64,000 nt of DNA from Plantactinospora alkalitolerans (GCF_015690345.1 NZ_JADPUN010000144.1:1-64000), one strand, 5' to 3'. Shown: positions 1 through 8,888, counted from the stretch's first letter. Translations and numbers: made by a program. The notes: generated by a model not told the origin, from the sequence alone.

Positions 1-151
1 CCCCCGGGACCGCGCCCCGGAGCCGCCCCGGCCCGGGGACCGAGCCCCGGAGCCGCCGCGTCCGCCGCGTCGGCGGGCCGCAGAGTCGGCTCGGGGATCG
101 GCGGGAGTTCCGGAGCCGACGCCCACGGAACCACTAGCCCCGCCACAGCCG

Positions 152-1225
152 GTGGCCGAGCACGTCGAGCCGCGGTCGTCGGCTCCAGCCGGCGCGGCGG
201 CGATCCCTACGGACGGACGGCGTGCCGATGTCCAGACGATCGCGGAACGTGCTCCGACCGCCGACCCGCCGGCCGGCGTACCGCAAGCCCTGACCGAGGA
301 AGCCGTGCCCGACGCGTACGTTTCACGTGAAACGCCGTCGCGTGACCAGGACGATCCCCCGTTGGCAATGGAGGCAATGCGCGCTGTGCAAATCCTGAAC
401 CCGAGCGGCGAGGTGACGATGCCGCGTCCGGACCGGCCACGGATCATGTGTGTTGCGAACCAGAAGGGAGGGGTCGGCAAGACCACCACGACGGTCAACC
501 TGGCCGTGGCCCTGGCGCTGCACGGAAATCGTGTCCTCGTCGTGGACCTCGATCCGCAGGGGAACGCCTCCACCGGCCTGAACGTGCCCCATCATGCCGG
601 TGTTCCGGACGTCTACGACTGCCTGATCGACAACGTCCCGCTGGCCGAGGTGGCGCAGGGCGTCGAGGGGATTCCTGACCTCTGGTGCGTACCCGCCACC
701 ATCGACCTGGCGGGCGCGGAGATCGAACTCGTGTCGGTGGTGGCGCGGGAGTCGCGGTTGGCCCGGGCCATCGCCGGCCATCCTGCCGAATTCGACTACG
801 TGTTCATCGACTGCCCGCCGTCCCTCGGGCTGCTCACGGTCAACGCCCTCTGCGCCGCGCAGGAGGTACTGATCCCCATCCAGTGCGAGTACTACGCGCT
901 GGAGGGTCTCAACCAGCTGATCAACAACATCAACCTGGTACGGCAGCACCTGAACCCCACGCTTGAGGTCTCGACCATCCTGCTCACTATGTACGACCGG
1001 CGCACCCGCCTGGCGGATGCGGTGGAGCAGGACGTCCGGAACCACTTCGGCGACAAGGTCCTGCAGTCCGTGATTCCGCGGAACGTGCGGGTATCGGAGG
1101 CTCCGAGCTACGGCCAGTCCGTCATGACCTACGATCCCGGATCGCGGGGCGCAACGAGTTACTTCGAGGCCGCCCAGGAGATCGCGATGCGAGGGGTCAA
1201 AGAGTCTGTTGGCCGCAATGTGTAG
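152..1225 (+). CDS. parA: ParA chromosome-partitioning ATPase (5' end uncertain)
   Basis: ParA is a deviant-Walker ATPase that binds the nucleoid non-specifically and, with ParB bound at parS, segregates newly copied origins. The Walker A motif KGGVGKTTT sits near residue 105 and is followed by DLDPQGNAS and the FIDCPPSLG motif, all typical of chromosomal ParA/Soj. The first ~95 residues are a proline/alanine-rich disordered extension. The frame stays open upstream to the window edge, so the GTG chosen here may not be the true start and the gene may be 5'-partial. ParB starts 27 bp downstream, which indicates one operon. A parS site lies inside the coding sequence. Family and role are clear; only the start is doubtful. 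Confidence 0.93.
   Translation: MAEHVEPRSSAPAGAAAIPTDGRRADVQTIAERAPTADPPAGVPQALTEEAVPDAYVSRETPSRDQDDPPLAMEAMRAVQILNPSGEVTMPRPDRPRIMCVANQKGGVGKTTTTVNLAVALALHGNRVLVVDLDPQGNASTGLNVPHHAGVPDVYDCLIDNVPLAEVAQGVEGIPDLWCVPATIDLAGAEIELVSVVARESRLARAIAGHPAEFDYVFIDCPPSLGLLTVNALCAAQEVLIPIQCEYYALEGLNQLINNINLVRQHLNPTLEVSTILLTMYDRRTRLADAVEQDVRNHFGDKVLQSVIPRNVRVSEAPSYGQSVMTYDPGSRGATSYFEAAQEIAMRGVKESVGRNV
319..334. promoter_or_regulatory. parS: parS site inside parA
   Basis: The 14-bp palindrome GTTTCACGTGAAAC occupies 320-333. It matches the core of the bacterial parS consensus (TGTTTCACGTGAAACA), with only the outer bases differing. It is the ParB loading site near the origin. Confidence 0.9.
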
Positions 1226-1252
1226 CTCGGTTGATTCGTCGGGAGGCGTGGC

Positions 1253-2284
1253 ATGAAGAACCGTCCGCGGGGCGGGCTCGGTCGAGGTCTGGGCGCGCTG
1301 ATCCCCACCACGGCGGAGCCAGTCTCTTCAGTGGTGACGGCCGAGCCGCCAACCGCCCGGCCGGAGCCTGCGGCGCCGCCGGCCGGTGAGAGCACCTGGG
1401 TGGCGCCGACGCCTGCGGCTCCGGCGCAGCCGTCGGGACCGGAACTCGCTCCCGTTCCGGGAGCTCGGTTCGCCGAGATCCCGCTGGACTCGATCGTGCC
1501 GAACCCCAAGCAGCCCCGGCAGATCTTCGACGAGGACGCCCTCGAGGAACTGAAGCTGTCGATCCAGGAGGTCGGATTCCTCCAACCGATCGTCGTACGA
1601 CAGCTTCCGGACGACCAGTTCGAGCTTGTCATGGGCGAGCGGCGCTGGCGGGCGGCGCAGGCGGTCGGCCGGGAGTCGATTCCGGCCATCGTCCGGGACA
1701 CCCGGGACGACGCGATGCTCCGGGACGCGCTGCTGGAGAACATCCACCGCGCCAACCTGAATCCACTGGAGGAGGCGGCGGCGTACCAGCAGCTCCTGGA
1801 GGAGTTCGGCGCGACGCACGACGAGCTGGCCCGACGGATCGGCCGGAGCCGCCCGCAGATCTCGAACACCATCCGGCTGCTGAATCTTCCGCCCGAGGTG
1901 CAGAAGCGGGTGGCCGCCGGGGTGCTCTCCGCCGGTCATGCCCGCGCCCTGTTGGGTTTGGAGGATTCGACGGCGCAGGAGGACCTGGCGCGCCGGATCG
2001 TGGCCGAAGGGCTCTCCGTACGGGCGACGGAGGAGGTCGTGAAGATGGCCGAGATCTCCCCCACCCGACCCAGTCCGGCGAAGCGGCGGGCCAAGGTGCA
2101 CGCTCCGGGCCTGACCGATCTGGCGGATCGGCTGTCGGATCGGTTCGACACCAGAGTCAAGGTTGACATCGGTCGGAACAAAGGCAAGATCACGATCGAG
2201 TTCGCCACGGTCGACGACCTTGAGCGGATCGTCGGTGTCATCGGTATGGCGGAAGCCGACGCCCAGAACGACGACCTGGACTGA
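1253..2284 (+). CDS. parB: ParB chromosome-partitioning DNA-binding protein
   Basis: ParB is the centromere-binding CTPase that loads at parS, spreads and stimulates ParA. The start [18 protein letters not shown] is the classic ParB N-terminus that contacts ParA. A proline-rich linker follows, then the ParB/Srx-like domain from about residue 76 with GERRWRAAQ near residue 128 (the arginine-rich CTP-binding motif), the helix-turn-helix region around residues 185-215 and a C-terminal dimerisation domain. The 343-residue length is normal for actinobacteria. The ATG is preceded by a GGGAGG ribosome site. It is co-transcribed with parA and followed by a strong hairpin, two more parS sites and DnaA boxes. 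Confidence 0.96.
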   Translation: MKNRPRGGLGRGLGALIPTTAEPVSSVVTAEPPTARPEPAAPPAGESTWVAPTPAAPAQPSGPELAPVPGARFAEIPLDSIVPNPKQPRQIFDEDALEELKLSIQEVGFLQPIVVRQLPDDQFELVMGERRWRAAQAVGRESIPAIVRDTRDDAMLRDALLENIHRANLNPLEEAAAYQQLLEEFGATHDELARRIGRSRPQISNTIRLLNLPPEVQKRVAAGVLSAGHARALLGLEDSTAQEDLARRIVAEGLSVRATEEVVKMAEISPTRPSPAKRRAKVHAPGLTDLADRLSDRFDTRVKVDIGRNKGKITIEFATVDDLERIVGVIGMAEADAQNDDLD

Positions 2285-2384
2285 TCACGGCGCCGTCGGT
2301 GCGACCGGGAGGGTCCTGACGGAACCCCTTCCCCGAGAGGGGGCCGGGTTCGCCAGGTTCCCGGAGCCGCCGGGCCGATGCCTT

Positions 2385-2424
2385 GGATGGCCACGATCTC
2401 CCACACACGGGATCGTGGCCATCC
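2385..2424 (+). terminator. Hairpin terminator after parB
   Basis: A perfect 14-bp inverted repeat (GGATGGCCACGATC at 2385-2398 and its complement at 2411-2424) encloses a 12-nt loop and is followed by GTTT. It lies 100 bp after the parB stop, so it probably ends the parAB transcript. Confidence 0.75.
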
Positions 2425-2567
2425 GTTTCTCCGGCCCGGCTGAGGTACACACCGTCCCGGGCCGAAGCCGCCGGCCCTCGTCCCCGCCGGCCCTCGTCCC
2501 TGCCGGGCGGGAGGCCCTGCCGGGCGGGCTGGCCCCGCCGGGCCCACGACGGGGCTGGGCGGTGTCC

Positions 2568-2583
2568 CGTTTCACGTGAAACC
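2568..2583. promoter_or_regulatory. parS: parS site downstream of parB (first)
   Basis: An exact GTTTCACGTGAAAC palindrome sits at 2569-2582 in the non-coding interval between parB and the HIT-like gene. It is the second of three parS cores in the first 2.8 kb. Confidence 0.92.
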
Positions 2584-2720
2584 AGCGCGTCGAACCGGTG
2601 GGCCGGACGCTGCCGGTGTGCCGGACGGGTCCGGACGAGAACGTCGCCGGGAGCCGCTCGCGAGCATCGTGTCGATGGATCGTTCCGCCCTGCCGCGCGG
2701 CCCCGGTTTCCGATCCGCGG

Positions 2721-2799
2721 TAATCCACAGGCGTTGTCCACAGGCTGACCCCGTTTCACGTGAAACCGCGCGTGGAACGGGGTCCACGCCTGTGGACAA
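2721..2799. promoter_or_regulatory. DnaA-box cluster beside parS
   Basis: Three DnaA-box-like 9-mers lie within 79 bp: TAATCCACA at 2721-2729, TTGTCCACA at 2734-2742, and TGTGGACAA (the reverse strand of TTGTCCACA) at 2791-2799. TTGTCCACA is the form usual in actinobacterial origins. A parS site lies between the second and third boxes. The interval 2285-2964 holds no gene, only the terminator, two parS sites and this cluster. Confidence 0.6.
2752..2767. promoter_or_regulatory. parS: parS site downstream of parB (second)
   Basis: An exact GTTTCACGTGAAAC core sits at 2753-2766, 184 bp after the previous parS site and flanked on both sides by DnaA-box-like sequences. Confidence 0.92.
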
Positions 2800-2964
2800 C
2801 CGAGCCCAACTGACGCCGATCGTGCTGTTTCGGGACCGCGGACGCCCTCTCCGGCGCCGGTCGTGTCGCCAACTTCCGCCGTCCGACGAGGTCTCCGGAA
2901 TCCCGATCGCCGGCAGCCGAAACAGGTAGGGACAGCGGTCTGAAACTCGGTTAGGGTCAGCCTC

Positions 2965-3723
2965 GTGTCCCACACCCCTCCTGCCGTACCGGACTTCACC
3001 AGGTGGCCCTCCTTTCCCTTCGAGGGCGACTTCCGGGTCAAGCAACTCGACGAGCCGGTCGCGGTCGAACCTCCGCGCAAAGGCGAAGGCTCCGGTGAGT
3101 GTCATTCCTGCAACGCTCCCGACGATGCCTACATCTGGGTCAGTGAGCGTTGGCGGGTGCGTGCCATGGACCGGCCCACCGGCCTGCCGATGGTGCTGAT
3201 CCTCGAGTCCCGTTCTCATCTGGATCTGGGCGACCTGCCCAACCTTCTCGCCGCCGAACTCGGCGTGATGACGGTACGGCTGGAACGGGCGGTCCGCTCA
3301 CTCGACGGGGTGGCCCGGGTGCACGTCAACCGTTGGGGTGACGGTGCCGAACACCTGCACCTGTGGTTTCTCGCCCGGCCGTACGGGCGGCTCCAGTTGC
3401 GGGGCACGTTCCTGTCCCTCTGGGACGACATCCTGCCGGCGATACCCGAGTCGCAGTGGCGGGAGAATCTGGCGATGGTCGCGGCCTGGCTCGCCGAGTT
3501 CGGTGGACGTCCACTGGCCGAGCCGCCCCGCATCCAGTGGCAGGCGCCGTCGAACCTGACCCAGCAGGCCGCCTCGGGGCGGGAGGCCGCGCTGTCAGGT
3601 GACGATCCCGCCGTGGCGCTCGCCGCGCAGTCGGCCGCGCCTCCGGCGGAGCCGCCGGAGGAACCGGCCCGGCCCGCCCCTGAACGCGAATCCTCCGGCG
3701 ATCCGGCGACCCGGGCGTACTGA
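2965..3723 (+). CDS. HIT-like conserved protein of the parB-adjacent cluster
   Basis: This 252-residue soluble protein has a CHSC pair near residue 46 and a central stretch ending in AEHLHLWFLARP, which resembles the histidine-triad (H-x-H-x-x) nucleotide-binding motif of HIT-family hydrolases. A bulky pattern before it (GLPMVLILESRSHLDLGDLP) fits a HIT-like fold. The last ~60 residues are Ala/Pro-rich and disordered. It starts at GTG with no clear ribosome site. Its position just after parB and the parS sites fits a conserved origin-flank gene, but the substrate is unknown. It converges with the ATP-grasp gene, 131 bp apart, with no obvious terminator between them. Confidence 0.75.
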   Translation: MSHTPPAVPDFTRWPSFPFEGDFRVKQLDEPVAVEPPRKGEGSGECHSCNAPDDAYIWVSERWRVRAMDRPTGLPMVLILESRSHLDLGDLPNLLAAELGVMTVRLERAVRSLDGVARVHVNRWGDGAEHLHLWFLARPYGRLQLRGTFLSLWDDILPAIPESQWRENLAMVAAWLAEFGGRPLAEPPRIQWQAPSNLTQQAASGREAALSGDDPAVALAAQSAAPPAEPPEEPARPAPERESSGDPATRAY

Positions 3724-3854
3724 GAGGTACCCGGCGGGTCGTAGGAGCGTCAGCGGGTCCCTGAGCGGTAGGACGGCCCGGTGTGCCGCCAGGCCTTCGA
3801 CGACGGGCCCCACCGAAGGTGTGTGGCAGCCGAGCGGACCGGGGGCAGCCACGG

Positions 3855-4898
3855 TCAGGACTGGCCGAGGCCCCGGCGCTGGGACGCGCGCGCCACCAGC
3901 GTGCGCAGCAGCTCGCCGAAGTCGAGTCCGGCGGCCGTGACGGCGAGCGGCAGCAGCGAGGTCTCCGTCATTCCGGGCGAGACGTTCACTTCCAGCACGT
4001 GGGGCCGTTCGGCCTCGTCGACGATCAGGTCTACCCGGGACAGGTCCCGGAGCCCGAGCGCGGAGTGGGCCGCGAGCGCGGTCTGGGCGACCCTGGCCGC
4101 CGCGACGTCCGACAGTCGCGCCGGGGCGTGCCAGGTGGTCAGGCCGGCGGTGTACCGGGCCGCGTAGTCGTACACCCCGTTCCGGGGAACGATCTCGACG
4201 GCCGGTAGCGCCTGTGGTCCGGTGCCCAGGTCCACCACCGAGACCGCCACGTCCATGCCGGGAACGTAGCGCTCGACGAGCGCCGTGCTGTCGTAGGCGA
4301 AGCAGCCCACCATTGCCGCCGGTAGCGCGGCCGGGTCCCGGACGACCGCGGCACCGAGGCCGGAGCCACCCTGGGTGGGCTTGATCATGAGGGGCAGTCC
4401 GAGCCGGTCGACGATCCGATCCAGTACGGCCACCGCCCCGAGTTCGGAGAACCGGTCGTGCGGCAGAGCCACCCAGTCGGGCGTCGGTATTCCCGCCTCC
4501 CGGAGCACCGCCTTCGCGGACGGCTTGTCCCAGGCCAGTCGGGACGAGCGGGCGTCGCAACCGACGTACGGCACGTCGCAGAGGTCGAGCACACCCCGGA
4601 GCGAGCCGTCCTCGCCGGTCGAGCCGTGCAGGGCGATCACGACCGCGTCCGGCGGGTCGTCTCGCAGGAGCGGAAGCAGGGCGACATCGGCGTCCCGCAG
4701 ATCCGCCTCCACCCCCGCCGAACGGAGCGCGTCGAGTACCCGTCGACCGGACTTCAACGACACGTCCCGTTCGTACGACAGTCCTCCGGCGAGCACGAGG
4801 ACACGCAGTTCGGCGGTTGCCTCCCGAGGTAGCGGAAGCGGCCAGTCTGCGGCGCGGGACGGATCGGCGGGGGAGTTCGTACCCATGCCGGAGATCAT
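3855..4898 (-). CDS. D-alanine--D-alanine ligase-like ATP-grasp protein
   Basis: The protein has 347 residues and the layout of Ddl: an N-terminal motif GGLSYERDVSLKSGRRV (compare the GG-x-S-x-E-x-x-VS motif of Ddl), ALHGSTGEDGSLRG (compare HGxxGEDG), an ATP-grasp centre with MIKPTQGGSGLG, and a C-terminal metal-binding EVNVSPGMTETSLLP (compare EVNTxPGMT). The reaction would be ATP-dependent ligation of two amino acids, probably D-alanine, for peptidoglycan precursors. The position is conserved in the origin flank rather than next to mur genes, so this may be a paralogue with another substrate. Its ATG overlaps the stop of the upstream aminotransferase (ATGA), which implies translational coupling. 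An alternative ATG lies 12 bp further in. Confidence 0.85.
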   Translation of the reverse strand: MISGMGTNSPADPSRAADWPLPLPREATAELRVLVLAGGLSYERDVSLKSGRRVLDALRSAGVEADLRDADVALLPLLRDDPPDAVVIALHGSTGEDGSLRGVLDLCDVPYVGCDARSSRLAWDKPSAKAVLREAGIPTPDWVALPHDRFSELGAVAVLDRIVDRLGLPLMIKPTQGGSGLGAAVVRDPAALPAAMVGCFAYDSTALVERYVPGMDVAVSVVDLGTGPQALPAVEIVPRNGVYDYAARYTAGLTTWHAPARLSDVAAARVAQTALAAHSALGLRDLSRVDLIVDEAERPHVLEVNVSPGMTETSLLPLAVTAAGLDFGELLRTLVARASQRRGLGQS

Positions 4899-6211
4899 GC
4901 CAAGTCGGGACCCGGTACGTCCGCGCCGGCCTGCCCCCGACGGCTCCGGGTCGGCCCGACGACCGTGCCGAACACCTCGCGCATGGCGGTCTCCTGCTCC
5001 ATCACCGTCGCCAACCGGCGGACACCCTCGCGGATCCGCTCCGGCGGAGGGAAGGAGAAGTTCAGCCGCATGTGCCCGGTGCCGGTGCCGTCGGCGTAGA
5101 AGCCGGTCCCGGGCACGTAGGCGACCCGGGCCGCGATGGCCCGCGGCACCATGGCCTTGGCGTCGAGGCCCTCCGGCAGCGTCGCCCAGACGAAGAGTCC
5201 GCCACCCGGCTCCGTCCAGCTGGTCCCGGCCGGCATGTAGTCGGCGAGCGCGGCGAGCAGCGCGTCGCGGCGCTCCCGGTACACCTCACGGTAGATCTTG
5301 AGTTGCTGGCGCCAGGGCATCGTGGACAGGTAGGTGGTGACAGCGGCCTGGGCGAAGGCACTCGGGCAGAGGATCTGCGCCTCGCTGGCGATGACCAGCT
5401 TGTCCCGTACGGCGTGCGGGGCCAGGATCCAGCCCACCCGCAGCCCCGGGGCGAAGGTCTTGGAGAAGGTGCTGAGGTAGAACACACCGTCCCGGCGGCG
5501 CGCCCGCAGCGGAGCCGGCGCCTCGTAGTCGAACCCGAGCTGGCCGTACGGGTCGTCCTCGACCACCAGCAGGCCGGCGCGTTCGCAGATGTCGAGTACC
5601 CGCTCCCGTCGCTCCTCGGTCAGCGTCACGCCGGCCGGGTTCTGGAAGGTCGGGATGGTGTAGAGGAACTTGGCCCGTCGACCCGACCGGGCGACCTCGG
5701 CGATGGCCAGTTCCAGCGCCTCGGGGATCAGGCCGTCGGCGTCCATCGGTACGTGCACCACCTGCGCCTGTGCGCTCTGGAAGACGCCGAGCGCGCCGAC
5801 GTAGGTCGGCCCCTCGGCCAGGACGACGTCGCCGGGATCGAGGAACAGCCGGGCGATCAGGTCCAGCGCCTGCTGGCCGCCGACGGTGACCACCACGTCC
5901 TCGGGGGAGGCGCCGCAGCCGACGTCGATGCCGGAGAGCGCCATCACCTCGCAGATCCGTTCACGCAGTTCGAGCGTGCCCTGACCGATGCCGTACTGCA
6001 GGGTCGTGGTCCCCTGCTCGGCGGCGAGCTGGTTGAGCATCTCGCCGACCGCGTCGAGCGGCAGTGCGGCGATGTACGGTGCACCTCCGGCGAGCGAGAC
6101 GACCTCCGGCCGGCTGGCCACGGCGAACAGCGCGCGAATCTCCGACGCTGTCATGCCGCGTACCCGCCGGGCATAGCGATCCGTGTAGTCGTCGAGCGTC
6201 GTGCCGGTCAT
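4895..6211 (-). CDS. PLP-dependent class I/II aminotransferase (LysN/2-aminoadipate type)
   Basis: This is a fold-type I aminotransferase of 438 residues. The catalytic lysine is K251 in STFSKTFAPGLRVGW. Also visible are the cofactor motifs VGGQQALDL, EGPTYVGAL, TIPTFQNPAG and VVEDDPYGQL, and the C-terminal substrate-carboxylate arginine in HMRLNFSFP. The sequence pattern is closest to the 2-aminoadipate/multi-substrate aminotransferases related to MocR C-terminal domains, and there is no DNA-binding domain. A GGAGAGGG ribosome site precedes the ATG. It overlaps the downstream Ddl-like gene by 4 bp, so the two probably act on one metabolite, perhaps a D-amino acid or wall precursor; that link is inference. 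Confidence 0.88.
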   Translation of the reverse strand: MTGTTLDDYTDRYARRVRGMTASEIRALFAVASRPEVVSLAGGAPYIAALPLDAVGEMLNQLAAEQGTTTLQYGIGQGTLELRERICEVMALSGIDVGCGASPEDVVVTVGGQQALDLIARLFLDPGDVVLAEGPTYVGALGVFQSAQAQVVHVPMDADGLIPEALELAIAEVARSGRRAKFLYTIPTFQNPAGVTLTEERRERVLDICERAGLLVVEDDPYGQLGFDYEAPAPLRARRRDGVFYLSTFSKTFAPGLRVGWILAPHAVRDKLVIASEAQILCPSAFAQAAVTTYLSTMPWRQQLKIYREVYRERRDALLAALADYMPAGTSWTEPGGGLFVWATLPEGLDAKAMVPRAIAARVAYVPGTGFYADGTGTGHMRLNFSFPPPERIREGVRRLATVMEQETAMREVFGTVVGPTRSRRGQAGADVPGPDLA

Positions 6212-6679
6212 GCCCTCTCCTCGCTGCGCTCGTCATTCTGACCTGCGACGCGGGGCCGGTCGATGCCTCCGGTCCGGTCGCCTCCATCGTGGTCATCTTG
6301 GCCGGGTCGGCTACCGGCCGCATCCCCGGCAGGGCGCGAACGGCACCTCGATCGCCGCATCCGCCACGTGTCCGCCCTCCGGAGCCCCGGTGTGCCGGGG
6401 ACGGGTCGGGCGGCGGCCGGCAACTCCGCCGGTCGGCGCTCGTCGGTCGATCGTAATCCGATTGACCGTATCTGGCCCTCGCCCCAAGCGGTTGGTCCAT
6501 ATGTCGGACCGGTTGAGCTGCCCGTGGCGGCGTCTGACCGGGCGGTCCGGGCATCGCTGCCCCGATCCCCTCCCGAGTCGCAAGGTTCCGGCGTACGATC
6601 GCTCGTTGGGGGTAGGGACCGGAGATGGTGATGTTTGCGGCCTTTGGACCCCCGAGTAGGATTTTTTGGGGATGCGCCG
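6212..6679. other. Intergenic region between divergent aminotransferase and GNAT genes
   Basis: This 468-bp divergent spacer has no convincing gene. Next to the aminotransferase it carries the ribosome site of that gene. Elsewhere only weak inverted repeats are visible. Promoters for both directions must lie here, but none is a clear consensus match. Confidence 0.5.
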
Positions 6680-7339
6680 ATGTCGCGACGTCTGGTCAGT
6701 CTGACCCTGGACACACTTGAAGACCTGCCCCGGCCCTGCCGCCAGTGCGTGTACTGGGAGCTGGATCCGGTGGCGGCCGGGCGAGCCCGCGAGGCGGGTG
6801 ATCCCGGCCTGGAGAAGGAGGCCTGGGTATCGCAGACCCTGCTCGAGTGGGGTTCCTGCGGAAAGCTGGCATACGTCGACGGTATGCCCGCCGGATTCGT
6901 GATGTATGCCCCGCCGGCCTACGTTCCTCGGTCGATGGCGTTTCCGACCTCACCGGTCTCCGCCGACGCCGCGCTGCTGACCACGGCCCACATCGTCACC
7001 GCCTTCGCGGGGGGCGGACTGGGCCGGATGCTCGTCCAGGGCGTCGCGCGGGACCTCACCAAGCGGGGGATCAAGGCGATCGAGGCCTTTGGCGACGCGA
7101 AGTTCGGTGACGCCGGTGAGGGGGCGGGCGGTTGTGTCGCCCCGGCCGACTACTTCCTTTCCGTCGGGTTCAAGACGGTACGTCCCCATCCGCGCTATCC
7201 CCGGCTGCGGCTGGAGCTGCGGACGGCGCTGTCCTGGAAGTCCGACGTCGAGTACGCGCTGGAGAAGCTGCTCGGCTCGATGAGCCCCGAGGGACTGCTC
7301 CGCCCCGTACGGCCGGCCACCCGTACGGCCGCCGGCTGA
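6680..7339 (+). CDS. GNAT family N-acetyltransferase
   Basis: This 219-residue protein would transfer an acyl group from acyl-CoA to an unknown amine. Residues ~65-125 carry a GNAT core: the strand MPAGFVMYAPPAYVP, then the pantetheine-binding loop GGGLGRMLVQGVARDLTKRG (the Q/R-x-x-G-x-G/A region) and the following strand IKAIEAFGD. An N-terminal CRQC pair could bind metal. ATG at 6680 is preferred because a GGGGAT-like ribosome site precedes it; a TTG 45 bp upstream is in frame but unlikely. It is a single gene, divergent from the aminotransferase and convergent with cwlM (46 bp between the ends). Confidence 0.8.
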   Translation: MSRRLVSLTLDTLEDLPRPCRQCVYWELDPVAAGRAREAGDPGLEKEAWVSQTLLEWGSCGKLAYVDGMPAGFVMYAPPAYVPRSMAFPTSPVSADAALLTTAHIVTAFAGGGLGRMLVQGVARDLTKRGIKAIEAFGDAKFGDAGEGAGGCVAPADYFLSVGFKTVRPHPRYPRLRLELRTALSWKSDVEYALEKLLGSMSPEGLLRPVRPATRTAAG

Positions 7340-7385
7340 CCCCGCCGGCCGGCATCGCGCTGGACGGAGGACGCCAGGTACCCGG

Positions 7386-8552
7386 TCAGTCGAGGGAGGC
7401 GCCGGCGGCGACCACCGCACGCAACTCGCTGACGTCGATCGAGCCGGTGGGCACGTCCTCCTCGACCGGGAAGTACATCCGCTGTACCGCCGCGACGACG
7501 GCGTCCACGACCCCGTCCCGGAACCGGGGGTCGGTCAGCCGGGCCAGATCGTCGGGCGAGGTGAGGTAGCCGACGTCGACCCGGACGGCCGGCATCCGGG
7601 TCAGCCGGAGCAGTTCCCAGGTCTTCGCGTGGATGTGGCAGTCGCGCAGGCCGGTCCGGGCCACGATCTCCCGCTGGACCAGGCCCGCGAGCCGTTCCCC
7701 GACGGTCGAGGTCACTCCGTTGGACGTGCCGTAGTGGTAGGTCGCGACGCCGTCCGCCTCCGGATTGGCGTGCCCGTCGATGTGCAGCGAGATCAGCAGG
7801 TCCCCGCCGAGTTCGTTCGCCAGGTCGGCCCGGGTCAGGTCGGTCAGCGGCGCGGCGGGGGCGGGGCCCCGGGTGAGGTGGACCCGCATTCCGGCGGCGG
7901 CGAGCCGGCCCTCGAGCCGGGCGGCGAGGTCGTAGGCGAGATCCGCCTCGGTCCAGCGCAGCGGACCGTCCTGGACGACGAATCCCGGGTCGAAGGGATC
8001 GTGTCCCGGGTCGATCACGATCACCTTGCCGACCAGGTTCGGGCCGGACTGCCGGAACGCGTCGGACTCGCGTAGCCACTGGGGGCGGCCACCAACCACC
8101 TTCCGCCCCAGGCGTCGCAGCGCGTTCATGGTCTGCGGCCCGCAGGCACCATCCGGCCCCAGGCCGACCTCGCGTTGGAACTGGGCGACCGCGCGGGACG
8201 TACGGGCGCCGTAGACGCCGTCCGCCCGCCCGACGTCGTATCCCATCTCCAGCAGGCGCTCCTGAAGCGTCCGGACGTCCTCGCCGATGAGCGGATCGGG
8301 AATCGCCTGGTAGAGCGTGCGGGCGCCGAGCCGCCAGCGGGCGGCGTCCAGGGCCCGCCAGGTCTCCGGGCCGACCTGCCCGTCGACACTGAGGCCACGG
8401 TCCTGTTGGAAGGTCCGGACCGCGCGTTCGGTCTCCGCCTCGAACTCGTCGGCCCCGGGCGGGCCACCGGCGGGAAGCAGGCTCAGACCGACCAGGACGG
8501 CGCGGATCTCGGTCACCGCGGGACCGCGGTCACCACGTCGGATCGGACGCAC
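7386..8552 (-). CDS. cwlM: CwlM-type peptidoglycan-binding / amidase_3 protein
   Basis: The protein has two PG_binding_1 domains (about residues 5-68 and 88-148) followed by an N-acetylmuramoyl-L-alanine amidase type-3 domain (about 174-360). It has no signal peptide, like mycobacterial CwlM, a cytoplasmic regulator of MurA controlled by PknB phosphorylation. Zinc-site residues are visible as H184 in DPGHD, E202 in WTEADL and H257 in SLHIDGH. The late catalytic glutamate found in active amidases (VEIGF-type) is replaced by D326 in VRVDVGYLT, which fits a non-hydrolytic or weakly active protein. The trx-cwlM-parB neighbourhood matches the mycobacterial arrangement. Confidence 0.88.
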   Translation of the reverse strand: MRPIRRGDRGPAVTEIRAVLVGLSLLPAGGPPGADEFEAETERAVRTFQQDRGLSVDGQVGPETWRALDAARWRLGARTLYQAIPDPLIGEDVRTLQERLLEMGYDVGRADGVYGARTSRAVAQFQREVGLGPDGACGPQTMNALRRLGRKVVGGRPQWLRESDAFRQSGPNLVGKVIVIDPGHDPFDPGFVVQDGPLRWTEADLAYDLAARLEGRLAAAGMRVHLTRGPAPAAPLTDLTRADLANELGGDLLISLHIDGHANPEADGVATYHYGTSNGVTSTVGERLAGLVQREIVARTGLRDCHIHAKTWELLRLTRMPAVRVDVGYLTSPDDLARLTDPRFRDGVVDAVVAAVQRMYFPVEEDVPTGSIDVSELRAVVAAGASLD

Positions 8553-8833
8553 GGACGACCTCCCTCTGCGTGTCGGTGGCTGGTTGCCCGCCTAGGGGCA
8601 GGGCCGGGCCGATGCTGCCGACCGGTCCGGTAGACGGCTGGCGCTCCCCCGCCGGAATCGGCGGCCGGTCGACAAGGGGCTCGACCAATGCTGCCGATCA
8701 CCCATCCGAGAAGGAACGCTTCCGGAGCGTACCGTGGCACCTTGTTCCCCGCCCGGCGTTGACCGTACGTGAGGCCGGCTACACCGTTGCCGAGCTGCGG
8801 AAATGCCCACCAGGGGAGCCGCCGGGAACGGAA
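8553..8833. other. Intergenic region upstream of cwlM
   Basis: No gene is seen. Two similar copies of a 14-bp sequence (CGATGCTGCCGACC near 8610, CAATGCTGCCGATC near 8687) lie about 76 bp apart upstream of cwlM and could be regulator sites. cwlM needs its own promoter here because the trxA terminator lies just beyond. Confidence 0.4.
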
Positions 8834-8864
8834 GCGCCCGCATCCGAGGCTCGGATGCGGGCGC
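8834..8864 (-). terminator. Terminator of the trxBA transcript
   Basis: A perfect inverted repeat (GCGCCCGCATCCGAG, one base, then its complement) folds into a long GC-rich hairpin 25 bp after the trxA stop. It separates trxBA from cwlM, which is on the same strand. Confidence 0.8.
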
Positions 8865-8888
8865 GGAACGTAGGCCGGTTCAGCGGCC

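Noticed and set aside
2721-2799. oriC itself
   Set aside because: Only a few boxes and no dnaA/dnaN nearby; the true origin should lie upstream of the window near dnaA.
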